DNA of 64,000 nucleotides from Aquirhabdus sp. (lineage in GTDB: Bacteria; Pseudomonadota; Gammaproteobacteria; Pseudomonadales; Moraxellaceae), in assembly GCA_030149815.1 (NCBI GenBank), contig JASLHI010000019.1, positions 62,001 through 126,000 of the forward strand. Direction: 5' to 3'. The notes beneath the pieces were generated by a model. That model saw only the letters and a program-made list of their open reading frames with translations, was not told where the DNA came from and searched no databases. This document shows, one piece after another, positions 1 through 7,902 of the stretch; position 1 is the first letter of the stretch, and every line of letters begins with the position of its first letter. Made by a program: the position numbers and the translations under genes.

Positions 1-635
1 TTGCACAAGGCTCACATCTCGATCAAGTCAGTGCGGGTTTAGGGGCTTATCATCCTTCTCTTGCGGGCGTGGATGCACCGAATACCAGTCACATCAGTGT
101 GGTGGATTCACATGGACGTGCGGCGAGTATGACGTTGTCGATTGAGAGTGCATTTGGTTCCAATATTTGGGTGAAAGATGGCGGTTTCTTTCTAAATAAT
201 GAACTGACCGACTTTTCATTTGCACCGACGAATAAAGGTGTTCTCGTTGCGAATCGTGTTGAAGGTGGCAAACGTCCACGTTCGAGCATGACGCCAACAC
301 TCTTGCTAAATAGCTCAGGAACGCAAGTTCAAGGTATACTCGGCTCACCCGGCGGTAGTCAGATTATTGGTTATGTCGCTCAGGCTATTTTAGATTTATT
401 AAATGGAAAAACGGTTAAGCAAACGTTAGATACACCACATATTCTACGTCGTGGTGATAGCACAGAGCTTGAACAAGGTCGTTTTGATGATAGCTTTAAG
501 CAAGGGTTGATTAAGGCAGGTCATACGATTAAGGAAGGTGAGATGACTAGTGGGCTGGCGATTATTTGGCGGACAGAAAAAGGTTGGGTTGCGGGGGCTG
601 ATCCGAGACGTGAAGGAATTGCGTTGGGGCAATAA
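1..635 (+). CDS. ggt: gamma-glutamyltransferase, C-terminal part (cut by window start)
   Basis: The open frame runs in from the left edge (first full codon at base 3) and ends in TAA at 633-635. It carries the small-subunit hallmarks of gamma-glutamyltranspeptidase, a periplasmic Ntn-hydrolase that cleaves and transfers the gamma-glutamyl group of glutathione. NTSHISVVD holds the threonine that becomes the nucleophile and new N-terminus after self-cleavage; FLNNELTDF, RPRSSMTP and GSPGGSQII are the downstream substrate-pocket motifs with the paired serines. The large subunit and signal peptide lie outside the window. A GTG at 69 could look like a start but it is an internal valine, because the homology continues upstream of it. 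Confidence 0.93.
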   Translation, partial: AQGSHLDQVSAGLGAYHPSLAGVDAPNTSHISVVDSHGRAASMTLSIESAFGSNIWVKDGGFFLNNELTDFSFAPTNKGVLVANRVEGGKRPRSSMTPTLLLNSSGTQVQGILGSPGGSQIIGYVAQAILDLLNGKTVKQTLDTPHILRRGDSTELEQGRFDDSFKQGLIKAGHTIKEGEMTSGLAIIWRTEKGWVAGADPRREGIALGQ

Positions 636-749
636 ATTTACTTGAACCTGAAACTAATAATTACTTTGATATAAATTCATGCTATAAATTTATGAATGAA
701 TGCTCTATTTTTAATAACTATTAGTAATAGTAAGTAACGGGGTAATATT

Positions 750-1544
750 TTGAGTAATGTAGATAAAAAAGTCGCACCAATATTAGATCTTAGTAAACTA
801 TTACTATGTACTCTACCAATTCTGTCATTAACAAGCTGTATAATAATTTCTACACCTCCAAGGAATAACTTTATAATCCAGACACCTGCGAGATCAGATG
901 GATCTGCGCCGATACCATATCCAAGCCAAGGTAATTTCCCATTACCCACTGACTATATTCCAATAAGTCAAATCAGTATTCCAAGCCAGTTTACAGTCAT
1001 TCCTATTGATATCTCGAATTTTGATAAAGAAGCTAATAAGTGTGTTCCAACACTACACGTTAGCGCTCAGAGCATTCAACAAACAAGCAATAACTTAAAT
1101 AAGGCAAACTCTACGACAGTTTTTTCTCACTTAAGTTCAGCAAACCGATTTGTTATACATCAAGGTAACGCAGTATGCATACCATTTAGTGCTGCCAAAT
1201 ATCCTATTTTTCCCGCAGAAATGATTAATGACACCGCAAATCCTAAAGGTGTTTCCCCTGATATAATTGAAGGATGGAATAAAAAAATTGCAGAATTGAT
1301 TGCGACTAAAGGTTTTGCAAAAGTTGCTTATGTTTTTAGTAATAGTCATGGAAACGCCAATATTGTCAAATACTGGACAGCCCAAAATGATACTACTCTG
1401 CATTATAGCTCCAACTTCCAAGTTGCTGGGTCTTGGGAAAATGATAATTATGATGCCAAATTTACAGACAATGATCTAAACTCATTCTCAGAAGTTAAGC
1501 GATCAGGATTATCTCAAAAAACTCCCTTGGCAAAGATTCCATGA
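750..1544 (+). CDS. putative lipoprotein of unknown function
   Basis: 264 codons starting at TTG, seven bases after a purine-rich AACGGGG ribosome site. The N-terminus has a lysine, a hydrophobic stretch and a lipobox ending LTSC with Cys30 as the expected lipidated residue, so the product should be a membrane-anchored lipoprotein. The rest is Ser/Asn/Thr/Ile-rich with a proline-rich segment just after the anchor and no motif I recognise. Its base composition is clearly more AT-rich than the flanking ggt and ilvA genes, which suggests later acquisition. The start codon choice is uncertain because no ATG precedes the lipobox in frame. Confidence 0.7.
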   Translation: MSNVDKKVAPILDLSKLLLCTLPILSLTSCIIISTPPRNNFIIQTPARSDGSAPIPYPSQGNFPLPTDYIPISQISIPSQFTVIPIDISNFDKEANKCVPTLHVSAQSIQQTSNNLNKANSTTVFSHLSSANRFVIHQGNAVCIPFSAAKYPIFPAEMINDTANPKGVSPDIIEGWNKKIAELIATKGFAKVAYVFSNSHGNANIVKYWTAQNDTTLHYSSNFQVAGSWENDNYDAKFTDNDLNSFSEVKRSGLSQKTPLAKIP

Positions 1545-1630
1545 GATTGATCAAAGTTGATGAATAACTAGCTATGAGATTTATGACTAACTAAATAGAT
1601 TCAATATCGATCTACGCCCCACACAAAACA

Positions 1631-1658
1631 AAATCAGTCTACAATAGCGGACTGATTT
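1631..1658 (+). terminator. hairpin, probable terminator of the lipoprotein gene
   Basis: A perfect 9-bp stem AAATCAGTC / GACTGATTT with a 10-base loop lies 86 bases after the lipoprotein stop codon and just before ilvA. The downstream T-tract is poor, so termination may be weak. Confidence 0.5.
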
Positions 1659-1683
1659 ATCTCATTCAAAAAACAGGTTTGAC

Positions 1684-3219
1684 ATGCTGGCACACTGGGT
1701 AAGACGCATCCTCCAAGCAACCGTCTATGACGTTGCAATCGAATCACCGCTCGACAAAGCACCACGACTCTCCTCACGTTTTAACAATAATATTTTGCTC
1801 AAACGTGAAGACTTGCAGCCTGTGTTTTCGTTCAAACTTCGCGGCGCGTATAACCGAATTAGTCAACTGAGCACCGAAGAACGCGCACGTGGCGTCATTA
1901 CCGCCTCAGCGGGCAACCATGCTCAAGGTGTCGCCTACTCAGGCCAGAAACTTGGCATAGACACGCTCATCGTCATGCCACAAACCACCCCAGAAATTAA
2001 AGTGAGCGCAGTCAAACGACTCGGTGGCACAGTCGCACTTCATGGCGACAATTTTGATGCTGCATATCGCTATGCGTTACAACGCGCTGAACAAGAAAAC
2101 CGCGTCTATATTCCGCCATTTGACGACGAACTCGTTATTGCGGGTCAAGGCACAATCGCGATGGAACTTGTTCGCCAATGCCGCGACCTAGATTATGTTT
2201 TCGTTGCCGTTGGTGGTGGTGGTTTGATCGCAGGCGTCGCAACATTCTTCGGTGAAGTTGCACCACATGTCAAGGTCATTGCCGTTGAATCGGATGAGTC
2301 CGCGTGTCTCAAACTCGCCTATGAAACAGGTTACCGCGCAGTGCTACCACAAGTAGGCCTGTTTGCTGACGGCGTTGCGGTTGCGCAAATTGGCGAGCTG
2401 CCGTTTGAAGTCGTGCAACTGCCTAAATCCGATGGCTCTGGTCCAATCGTCGAACCAGATGTTGTTACATGTAACACAGATGAAATCTGTGCAGCAGTCA
2501 AAGATATATTCGAAGAAAACCGCAGCATCGTTGAACCTGCTGGCGCGTTAGCCGTAGCAGGAATGAAGAAATTCATCGAACAAACAGGCATCACCCATAA
2601 AAATATGGCGGTGATTGTCTGTGGCGCGAATATGAACTTTGACCGCCTACGCTACATCTCTGAGCGTACAGAGCTGGGCGAAGGTCGCGAAGCGATTTAT
2701 GCAGTGAACATTCCAGAACGAACTGGTGCATTCTTAGAATTCTGTCGTGCGCTACAAGGACGCTCGATCACTGAGTTTAACTATCGCTACAACGGCAATG
2801 CCCTCGCCCAAGTGTTTGTAGGAATTAGCCTGAAAAGTGGTGCAGTCGAACGCCAAGAAATCCATGATATTTTGACCAACAAGCAATATATCGTTGACGA
2901 TTTGTCCGATGATGAAATTGCAAAATTGCATATCCGCCATTTAATCGGTGGTCATGCTGGACTTGCTGACGAGCGTCTGTTCCGCTACGAATTTCCAGAA
3001 CGCCCAAGCGCACTCTTGTCATTCTTAGAAAAACTTGGACAAGACTTTAATATTTCTCTGTTCCATTACCGCAATCATGGCGCAGCCAATGGTAGTGTTC
3101 TCGTCGGTTTGCAAACTGGCGCGTTATCAGAGGAACAGCTTATTCAACGTCTAGATGCAATCGGTTATCCGTATAGTGACATCACGGACAATGTTGGTTA
3201 TCGTTTGTTTTTGAAGTAA
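1684..3219 (+). CDS. ilvA: threonine ammonia-lyase, biosynthetic
   Basis: 511 aa. It deaminates threonine to 2-oxobutanoate, the first step of isoleucine synthesis, in the cytoplasm. The PLP-binding lysine is K51 in SFKLRGAYN; ASAGNHAQG and the glycine loop VAVGGGGLIAG that holds the cofactor phosphate follow in the expected order. The last ~180 residues form two ACT-like regulatory modules, the arrangement of isoleucine-inhibited E. coli-type IlvA rather than the short catabolic TdcB. Length is typical (about 514 in E. coli). It stands alone, not in an ilv operon. The ATG at 1684 has only a weak ribosome site (ACAGG at 1672-1676). Confidence 0.96.
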   Translation: MLAHWVRRILQATVYDVAIESPLDKAPRLSSRFNNNILLKREDLQPVFSFKLRGAYNRISQLSTEERARGVITASAGNHAQGVAYSGQKLGIDTLIVMPQTTPEIKVSAVKRLGGTVALHGDNFDAAYRYALQRAEQENRVYIPPFDDELVIAGQGTIAMELVRQCRDLDYVFVAVGGGGLIAGVATFFGEVAPHVKVIAVESDESACLKLAYETGYRAVLPQVGLFADGVAVAQIGELPFEVVQLPKSDGSGPIVEPDVVTCNTDEICAAVKDIFEENRSIVEPAGALAVAGMKKFIEQTGITHKNMAVIVCGANMNFDRLRYISERTELGEGREAIYAVNIPERTGAFLEFCRALQGRSITEFNYRYNGNALAQVFVGISLKSGAVERQEIHDILTNKQYIVDDLSDDEIAKLHIRHLIGGHAGLADERLFRYEFPERPSALLSFLEKLGQDFNISLFHYRNHGAANGSVLVGLQTGALSEEQLIQRLDAIGYPYSDITDNVGYRLFLK

Positions 3220-3233
3220 ATCATACGCAACAT

Positions 3234-3632
3234 ATGCACACTTCAGAGATGACTTTAGAGCGCCAAGCAATTTGGCTGGCGCTTGCAGACTTCTATCTGG
3301 ATACCGAATTAAGCGATAGAGCCTTTCGATCCATTGCAACAGTCATTCTGAATAGTCCCTATACTTTTGAACAGGTCAAGTTAATTGATAAGTATGAAGT
3401 ATTTCCTGTACTTCAAGCCAACTTATTAAGTCCTATTGGAGAGTGGGCTGCATTTGATGATCAATGGCTAATCACGACAATCAAGAGAAGAATCGAAAGA
3501 ACCACAACAGTGAATCGTCTCTTTATTGAACTCTATTATTTTACATTTAAGTGGATGCATAAGGATTACTGGGAAAAGTTAGAAATCATCTACCTAAAAC
3601 TAAAATCAGAAAAATTTAACCCTGATCTGTAG
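3234..3632 (+). CDS. conserved hypothetical protein, DUF7079-like
   Basis: 132 aa, acidic to neutral, no signal peptide or membrane segment, so cytoplasmic. The block RQAIWLALADFYLDTELS near the N-terminus and the later EVFPVLQANLLS / GEWAAFDDQWL segments match my recollection of the small DUF7079 family. No catalytic motif is visible and no function is known to me. It begins 14 bases after the ilvA stop, so it is probably read from the ilvA transcript, but it has no obvious link to isoleucine synthesis. Confidence 0.72.
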   Translation: MHTSEMTLERQAIWLALADFYLDTELSDRAFRSIATVILNSPYTFEQVKLIDKYEVFPVLQANLLSPIGEWAAFDDQWLITTIKRRIERTTTVNRLFIELYYFTFKWMHKDYWEKLEIIYLKLKSEKFNPDL

Positions 3633-3713
3633 GTTTTTTATTCACAAATAAAGCGATTTTGATCAAAAACAGTTATCATACGCTCCTCTTTTAATTAGCT
3701 TGGATTGACTTGC

Positions 3714-4196
3714 ATGTCCACCATTCAAAATGATTCAGTAGTGAACTTTCACTACACTTTAACCAACGCAGCTGGTGATGTGCTCGACAAATCACAAGGC
3801 GAACCATTGGCTTATCTACATGGCGCACACAACATTGTTCCAGGTTTAGAAAATGCTCTGCTTGGCAAACAAGTTGGCGACAAATTTAAAGTCACTGTTG
3901 AACCTTCCGAAGCTTACGGCGAATACCAAGCTGAAATGGTTCAAGAAGTTCCACGCAACATGTTCCAAGGCGTAGACGAAATTCAAGTCGGTATGCAATT
4001 TCAAGCACAAACTGATGACGGCGTACAAGTTGTGACCGTTAAAGATGTGACTTCTGAAATCGTTGTTGTTGATGCAAACCATCCATTGGCTGGTCAAGCA
4101 TTAACTTTTGAAGTTGAAGTAACTGCAATTCGTGCAGCAACTAAAGAAGAGCTAGAACACGGTCATGTACACGGTGCAGGTGGTCATCACCACTAA
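3714..4196 (+). CDS. FKBP-type peptidyl-prolyl isomerase, SlyD-like
   Basis: 160 aa from the ATG at 3714; a TTG nine bases upstream would only add MTC and is unlikely. The protein catalyses cis-trans isomerisation of prolyl bonds and acts as a chaperone. The split FKBP fold is visible: LHGAHNIVPGLENAL and the KVTVEPSEAYGEY strand, then an inserted chaperone flap (about residues 70-130) and the returning strand ALTFEVEVTAI. The C-terminus is histidine-rich (EHGHVHGAGGHHH), a short form of the nickel/zinc-binding tail of SlyD. A strong terminator follows, so it is a single-gene unit. Confidence 0.9.
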   Translation: MSTIQNDSVVNFHYTLTNAAGDVLDKSQGEPLAYLHGAHNIVPGLENALLGKQVGDKFKVTVEPSEAYGEYQAEMVQEVPRNMFQGVDEIQVGMQFQAQTDDGVQVVTVKDVTSEIVVVDANHPLAGQALTFEVEVTAIRAATKEELEHGHVHGAGGHHH

Positions 4197-4215
4197 GTGA
4201 TCAGTTCGCTGATAC

Positions 4216-4247
4216 AAAAAAACCGCTTATTCGTCAGCGGTTTTTTT
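4216..4247 (+). terminator. rho-independent terminator after slyD-like gene
   Basis: AAAAAACCGCT (4217-4227) pairs with AGCGGTTTTTT (4236-4246) and is followed by a T-run; it ends the SlyD-like gene. Confidence 0.85.
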
Positions 4248-4293
4248 ATTGAACTTTATTTATATCTATTGAATTAACAGCCGTAGATCATTT

Positions 4294-4339
4294 AGCTTGT
4301 CGAAGTGAGATTTTCCGTCCCCGCACATTTCGACGAGCT
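4294..4339. repeat. intergenic palindromic repeat, copy A
   Basis: AGCTTGTCGAA (4294-4304) faces TTCGACGAGCT (4329-4339) across 24 bases, giving an 11-bp inverted repeat with one wobble. The same arms recur at 39307-39365, and single arms at 32756-32766 and 48454-48464, always between genes. It behaves like a REP-type dispersed element. Confidence 0.7.
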
Positions 4340-4365
4340 CAATGAGCTATGTAGTCGATAAAAAC

Positions 4366-4818
4366 CTACAACGTCACATGCGTTCTTAACTTCTCAAGCG
4401 TTGCAGCGCCAATGCCTTTCACTTGTTTTAAATCATCTACGAATTGAAACCGCCCATGCTGCTGGCGGTATTCAGCAATCGCACGTGCTTTGGAAGGACC
4501 TATTCCAGGCAAAGCAACTAGTTCAGTTTCCGAAGCACTATTGATATTCACGATTCCACTGGTATCTTTCTTTGAGCTACCTGAACTTTTAACTTTTGTG
4601 GATGATGCTGTAGCAGGTAATGCCGATTGAACTTGTACTGAACCATTTGTTGGATGAGTATATGGACCGTAGCGTACAGGTGATGTGGATAGCATCGGGT
4701 TATTCACGATACTTTGTTCAGCTTGCACAGAAGAATTCCCAACTAGCAAAATAAAAGCTGTACTTAAAATGATTTTTTGAACAAAAGTTAAAAATTTTAC
4801 CGCGTGTTTCTTATTCAT
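4366..4818 (-). CDS. comEA: ComEA-family helix-hairpin-helix DNA-binding protein
   Basis: 150 aa. A hydrophobic N-terminal segment (about residues 14-33, ending SSVQAE) acts as signal peptide or anchor, then a Ser/Thr-rich linker, then the C-terminal ComEA domain with two helix-hairpin-helix motifs: INSASETELVALPGIGPSKA and the later DLKQVKGIGAATLEKL. ComEA binds incoming double-stranded DNA in the periplasm during natural transformation. Single-gene unit here; no other competence gene is in the window. Natural competence is common in this group of bacteria. Confidence 0.88.
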   Translation of the reverse strand: MNKKHAVKFLTFVQKIILSTAFILLVGNSSVQAEQSIVNNPMLSTSPVRYGPYTHPTNGSVQVQSALPATASSTKVKSSGSSKKDTSGIVNINSASETELVALPGIGPSKARAIAEYRQQHGRFQFVDDLKQVKGIGAATLEKLRTHVTL

Positions 4819-4871
4819 TATGAATCCAAAATATTAAAATTAAAAAGCGAAAACGAACAACCACAAACTAA

Positions 4872-4903
4872 AGCGACTCCCCTTTTTATAAAGAAGAGCC
4901 GCT
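4872..4903 (-). terminator. hairpin downstream of the MaoC-like gene
   Basis: On the minus strand AGCGGCTC pairs with GAGTCGCT (one G-U wobble), followed by a short T-rich stretch. It lies just after the stop of the MaoC-like gene. Confidence 0.5.
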
Positions 4904-4931
4904 ATTTTATTAACAAAAAGTGAGCGAGTAA

Positions 4932-5804
4932 TTAACGCGCCTCAAGCATACCAAACAAATGTGGCTTGCCGTCTTTTGCACCTGTAAGTTCAAAAGTGGT
5001 TTTTTTGCCAACTTTCTGAGCTTGTAGATGTACTTTATTTGGCAAGAACACAGGTAACTTGAATTGAACATCCAAGAAATAAGCTTCTGGTAATTCGCCC
5101 AGCGCAGCAACTGAACGTGCTTTTGTCCACATGCCATGTGCAATCGCACGTTTGAAACCAAATGCTTTTGCAGTAACCGCATGGATATGAATGAAGTTAA
5201 AATCACCACTAACCAGTGCATAACGACGGCCTAAGTCTTCTGGCAATACAAAGTCTTCATTTAGATCACCTGCTTTTTGCTCTAAACGTAATTCTTTTTT
5301 ATCACTCTTCGGAACAACACCTTCTGATTTACCACGAGCAAGATAAGTTGAGACACTTTCCCAAACTACTTCACCACGAACTTTCGCCGTATTGATGAAT
5401 GTAAATAATTTACCTTTTTCGTGTGGTGTGATTTCACCAAAACGAACTGAAAGTGCAATGGTATCTGCTGCATTAACAGGCTTGAATTGTTCGACCGTAT
5501 TACGGATATGTACAATACCCAAAATCGCAAATGGGAAATCTTCACCAACCATCAACGATAGCTGTAATGGCATCGACAAAATGCCCAAGTACAACGGTGG
5601 CAACGTATCAGAATCAGCATAACCACAAATCTTGTTATAAGAACTCAGATGTTTACGATCGATTTTGACCGCATCTACACTGTATTCTGCTTGTGGCAAA
5701 GTTTTAAAATGATTTTTTTTAAGTGTACTCAAAGCAACTTTAGCAAATATGCTTAAAGGCTTTGGAATCGATTGGAACGAACGATTTGGCATAATGATGC
5801 TCAT
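4932..5804 (-). CDS. MaoC-like enoyl-/3-hydroxyacyl dehydratase (HtdX-like)
   Basis: 290 aa with a double hotdog layout: a degenerate first hotdog in the N-terminal half and a catalytic one in the C-terminal half. The hydratase-2 motif is present: YALVSGDFNFIHIH followed by AFGFKRAIAHGMW, with the Asp/His pair that adds water across an enoyl-thioester. The size and organisation resemble the mycobacterial HtdX/Y proteins. It follows the FabG4-type reductase on the same strand but a terminator-like hairpin lies in the 176-base gap, so it may have its own promoter. Likely role: hydration/dehydration step of a fatty-acyl-CoA or -ACP cycle. Start ATG gives MSIIMPNRS; ATG at the second Met is also possible. 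Confidence 0.85.
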   Translation of the reverse strand: MSIIMPNRSFQSIPKPLSIFAKVALSTLKKNHFKTLPQAEYSVDAVKIDRKHLSSYNKICGYADSDTLPPLYLGILSMPLQLSLMVGEDFPFAILGIVHIRNTVEQFKPVNAADTIALSVRFGEITPHEKGKLFTFINTAKVRGEVVWESVSTYLARGKSEGVVPKSDKKELRLEQKAGDLNEDFVLPEDLGRRYALVSGDFNFIHIHAVTAKAFGFKRAIAHGMWTKARSVAALGELPEAYFLDVQFKLPVFLPNKVHLQAQKVGKKTTFELTGAKDGKPHLFGMLEAR

Positions 5805-5901
5805 TAATTAAAGTTGGCTTTAAAACTAAATACAAAATTGGTCTTTGCTCGCTTGAAAGGCGACGTCACAAACTCTTAGCAATCGACTCACGAACATATC
5901 A

Positions 5902-5936
5902 AAAAAATGCCGCACAATTAAAGCACGGCATTTTTT
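5902..5936 (-). terminator. bidirectional-type terminator between fabG4-like and maoC-like genes
   Basis: AAAAAATGCCG (5902-5912) and CGGCATTTTTT (5926-5936) form a perfect 11-bp stem with A- and T-runs on either side. It should end leftward transcription from the reductase gene before the MaoC gene. Confidence 0.8.
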
Positions 5937-5980
5937 CTAACTCAATGACCGTAATGAACAAGGTCAACTGTTATGTAACA

Positions 5981-7372
5981 TTATGCGCCAAGCAAGCTTT
6001 GACCACAGACGCGAACGATGTTGCCATTCAAGCCGCCTGATGCTGGGCTTGCGAACCAAGCAATTGCTTCTGCAACATCCACTGGTTGGCCGCCTTGAGC
6101 CATCGAGTTCATACGACGACCTGCTTCGCGGATTTGCAATGGAATCGCTGCAGTCATTGCAGTTTCGATAAAGCCTGGTGCAACTGCATTAATAGTGATG
6201 CCTTTTTTCAGTGTAGGCGCAACAGATTGAACCAAACCGATCACACCAGCTTTAGATGCTGCATAGTTGGTTTGACCCAAGTTACCTGCGATACCACTGA
6301 TTGACGATACGCAAACAATACGCGCGTTATCGTTAAATGCTTCATTTTCTAAGAGATAGTCATTGATGCGTTCTGCGCTAGACAAGTTGATGTTAATGAC
6401 GAGATTCCACATTGAATCTTTCATGTTTGCCAACATTTTGTCGCGTGTTACACCCGCATTGTGTACCAGAACGTCTAAGCCACCACGATTTTGTGCGAAT
6501 GCAGCGATTTTTTCGCCCGCATCAGCAGCAGTAATGTCTTCCATCAGTACGCTACCGCCGATTTCACCTGCAACACGTTGCAGATCAGCTTCTTGCTGTG
6601 GAACGTCTAAGCAAATTACATGTGCGCCATCACGTGCCAAAGTACGTGCAATCGCTTCACCGATACCACGGCTTGCACCAGTCACCAGTGCTGTTTTACC
6701 TGTTAATGGTTTTGCCCAGTTCACAGAAACTGCTTTACCTTTAGTTACGCGAGCAACTTGACCTGACACATAAGCAGATTTTGCTGATAGGAAGAAACGT
6801 AATGTTGACTCTAAGTTACCTTCAGCACCTTTACCCACATAAACCAACTGTGCAGCAACACCTTTTTTGAACTCTTTGCCAACAGCTTTTACAAAGCCTT
6901 CCAACGCACGTTGAGCAGTTGCTTCTTTTGGTGATGCAGCGTCTGATGGTGTACGACCAACAATCACAACACGACCCGATGGAAGCAATTGACGAGCAAT
7001 TGGGCTGAAGAAGTTATATAGTTCAATGAGGTCTTCAGAGCTTTTGATACCAGATGCATCAAATACAAAGGCTTTAAAACGCGCTTCTTTATCGCCGCTA
7101 TTGAAAGCACGAACATTCAATCCTGACTTCGCAGCAGTTTGTTGAAGTTCTGCGTTGTTACCTGCATAAGTATCTGCATGGATACTTGCCAATGCATCGC
7201 TGATTGCACCAGTTAAAGTTGAACCAGCCGCAGCACCGAATAACACAGCGCCATTGATCAAAGGCTTAGACGCATCAAAACGATCTAAAATCAACGGAGT
7301 TGGTAAACCTAGATTTTTAACAACAAGTTGGCCAAATGCAGAATTTGCAAAAGATTGATAATGGTCACTCAT
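5981..7372 (-). CDS. 3-oxoacyl-(ACP/CoA) reductase, high-molecular-weight FabG4 type
   Basis: 463 aa, about twice the length of ordinary FabG. The N-terminal ~210 residues are a degenerate Rossmann-like domain lacking the cofactor loop; the C-terminal domain is a full short-chain dehydrogenase with TGASRGIGEA (NADP(H) binding), LVHNAGVTRD, the catalytic Ser in VSSISG and YAASK (Tyr/Lys). It reduces 3-oxoacyl thioesters to 3-hydroxyacyl thioesters. The form matches mycobacterial FabG4 (Rv0242c). It is divergent from the thiolase at 7903 and followed by the MaoC hydratase, so the three genes make a reductase/hydratase/thiolase set. Confidence 0.92.
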   Translation of the reverse strand: MSDHYQSFANSAFGQLVVKNLGLPTPLILDRFDASKPLINGAVLFGAAAGSTLTGAISDALASIHADTYAGNNAELQQTAAKSGLNVRAFNSGDKEARFKAFVFDASGIKSSEDLIELYNFFSPIARQLLPSGRVVIVGRTPSDAASPKEATAQRALEGFVKAVGKEFKKGVAAQLVYVGKGAEGNLESTLRFFLSAKSAYVSGQVARVTKGKAVSVNWAKPLTGKTALVTGASRGIGEAIARTLARDGAHVICLDVPQQEADLQRVAGEIGGSVLMEDITAADAGEKIAAFAQNRGGLDVLVHNAGVTRDKMLANMKDSMWNLVININLSSAERINDYLLENEAFNDNARIVCVSSISGIAGNLGQTNYAASKAGVIGLVQSVAPTLKKGITINAVAPGFIETAMTAAIPLQIREAGRRMNSMAQGGQPVDVAEAIAWFASPASGGLNGNIVRVCGQSLLGA

Positions 7373-7902
7373 AGCGGCTCTCGATCAAGGCGATTAAAAT
7401 TAGATTAAAGTCAAAACATCAAAAACTTTTGGGCACATATCATGCCATAAAAAAACTGAACAGCTGCAATTACAAACTATTCGACAACAAGTTGTCATTA
7501 ACTGCTGCATTAGCACACAAATTCAGCAAGGCGGATATTGTATGAGCAATACCATCAAATTAGTCAAAATTTCGTAATAAATTTTGCTGAAAAGCTATTC
7601 ATAAACGGATTCTAGAATAATATCTCAGCAACAATTAGACCATTACAATCATGTTTGATGATATGAATGACATAATCAGAGAATACTTAATGTGGTTGAA
7701 TTTGACCAAATTTGAACAAGTTTGATGAGAAACTTGACAACCCTACGCCATACTAGCAAAACTATGCGCCCACAACACTTGCTCTATTTGAGGAAGTCAC
7801 TGGCAGCCCAGCCAATTCAACTTGATCATTTTATGTTAAAGTTAGCCACTTTTTTAAACTGCGCCGATTAAATCTAGCGCCTAAAACGTATCGGAGAGAA
7901 CC
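7373..7902. promoter_or_regulatory. 530-bp divergent control region between fabG4-like and thiolase genes
   Basis: No gene is visible. The stretch is AT-rich and must carry the promoters of both divergent genes. A consensus -35 TTGACA is at 7734-7739, but no good -10 sits at 16-18 bases from it. Around 7696-7728 the short words GAATTTGA, AAATTTGA and AAGTTTGATG repeat in near-tandem, which could be a regulator site (for example an acyl-CoA-responsive repressor); this is inference. Confidence 0.4.
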
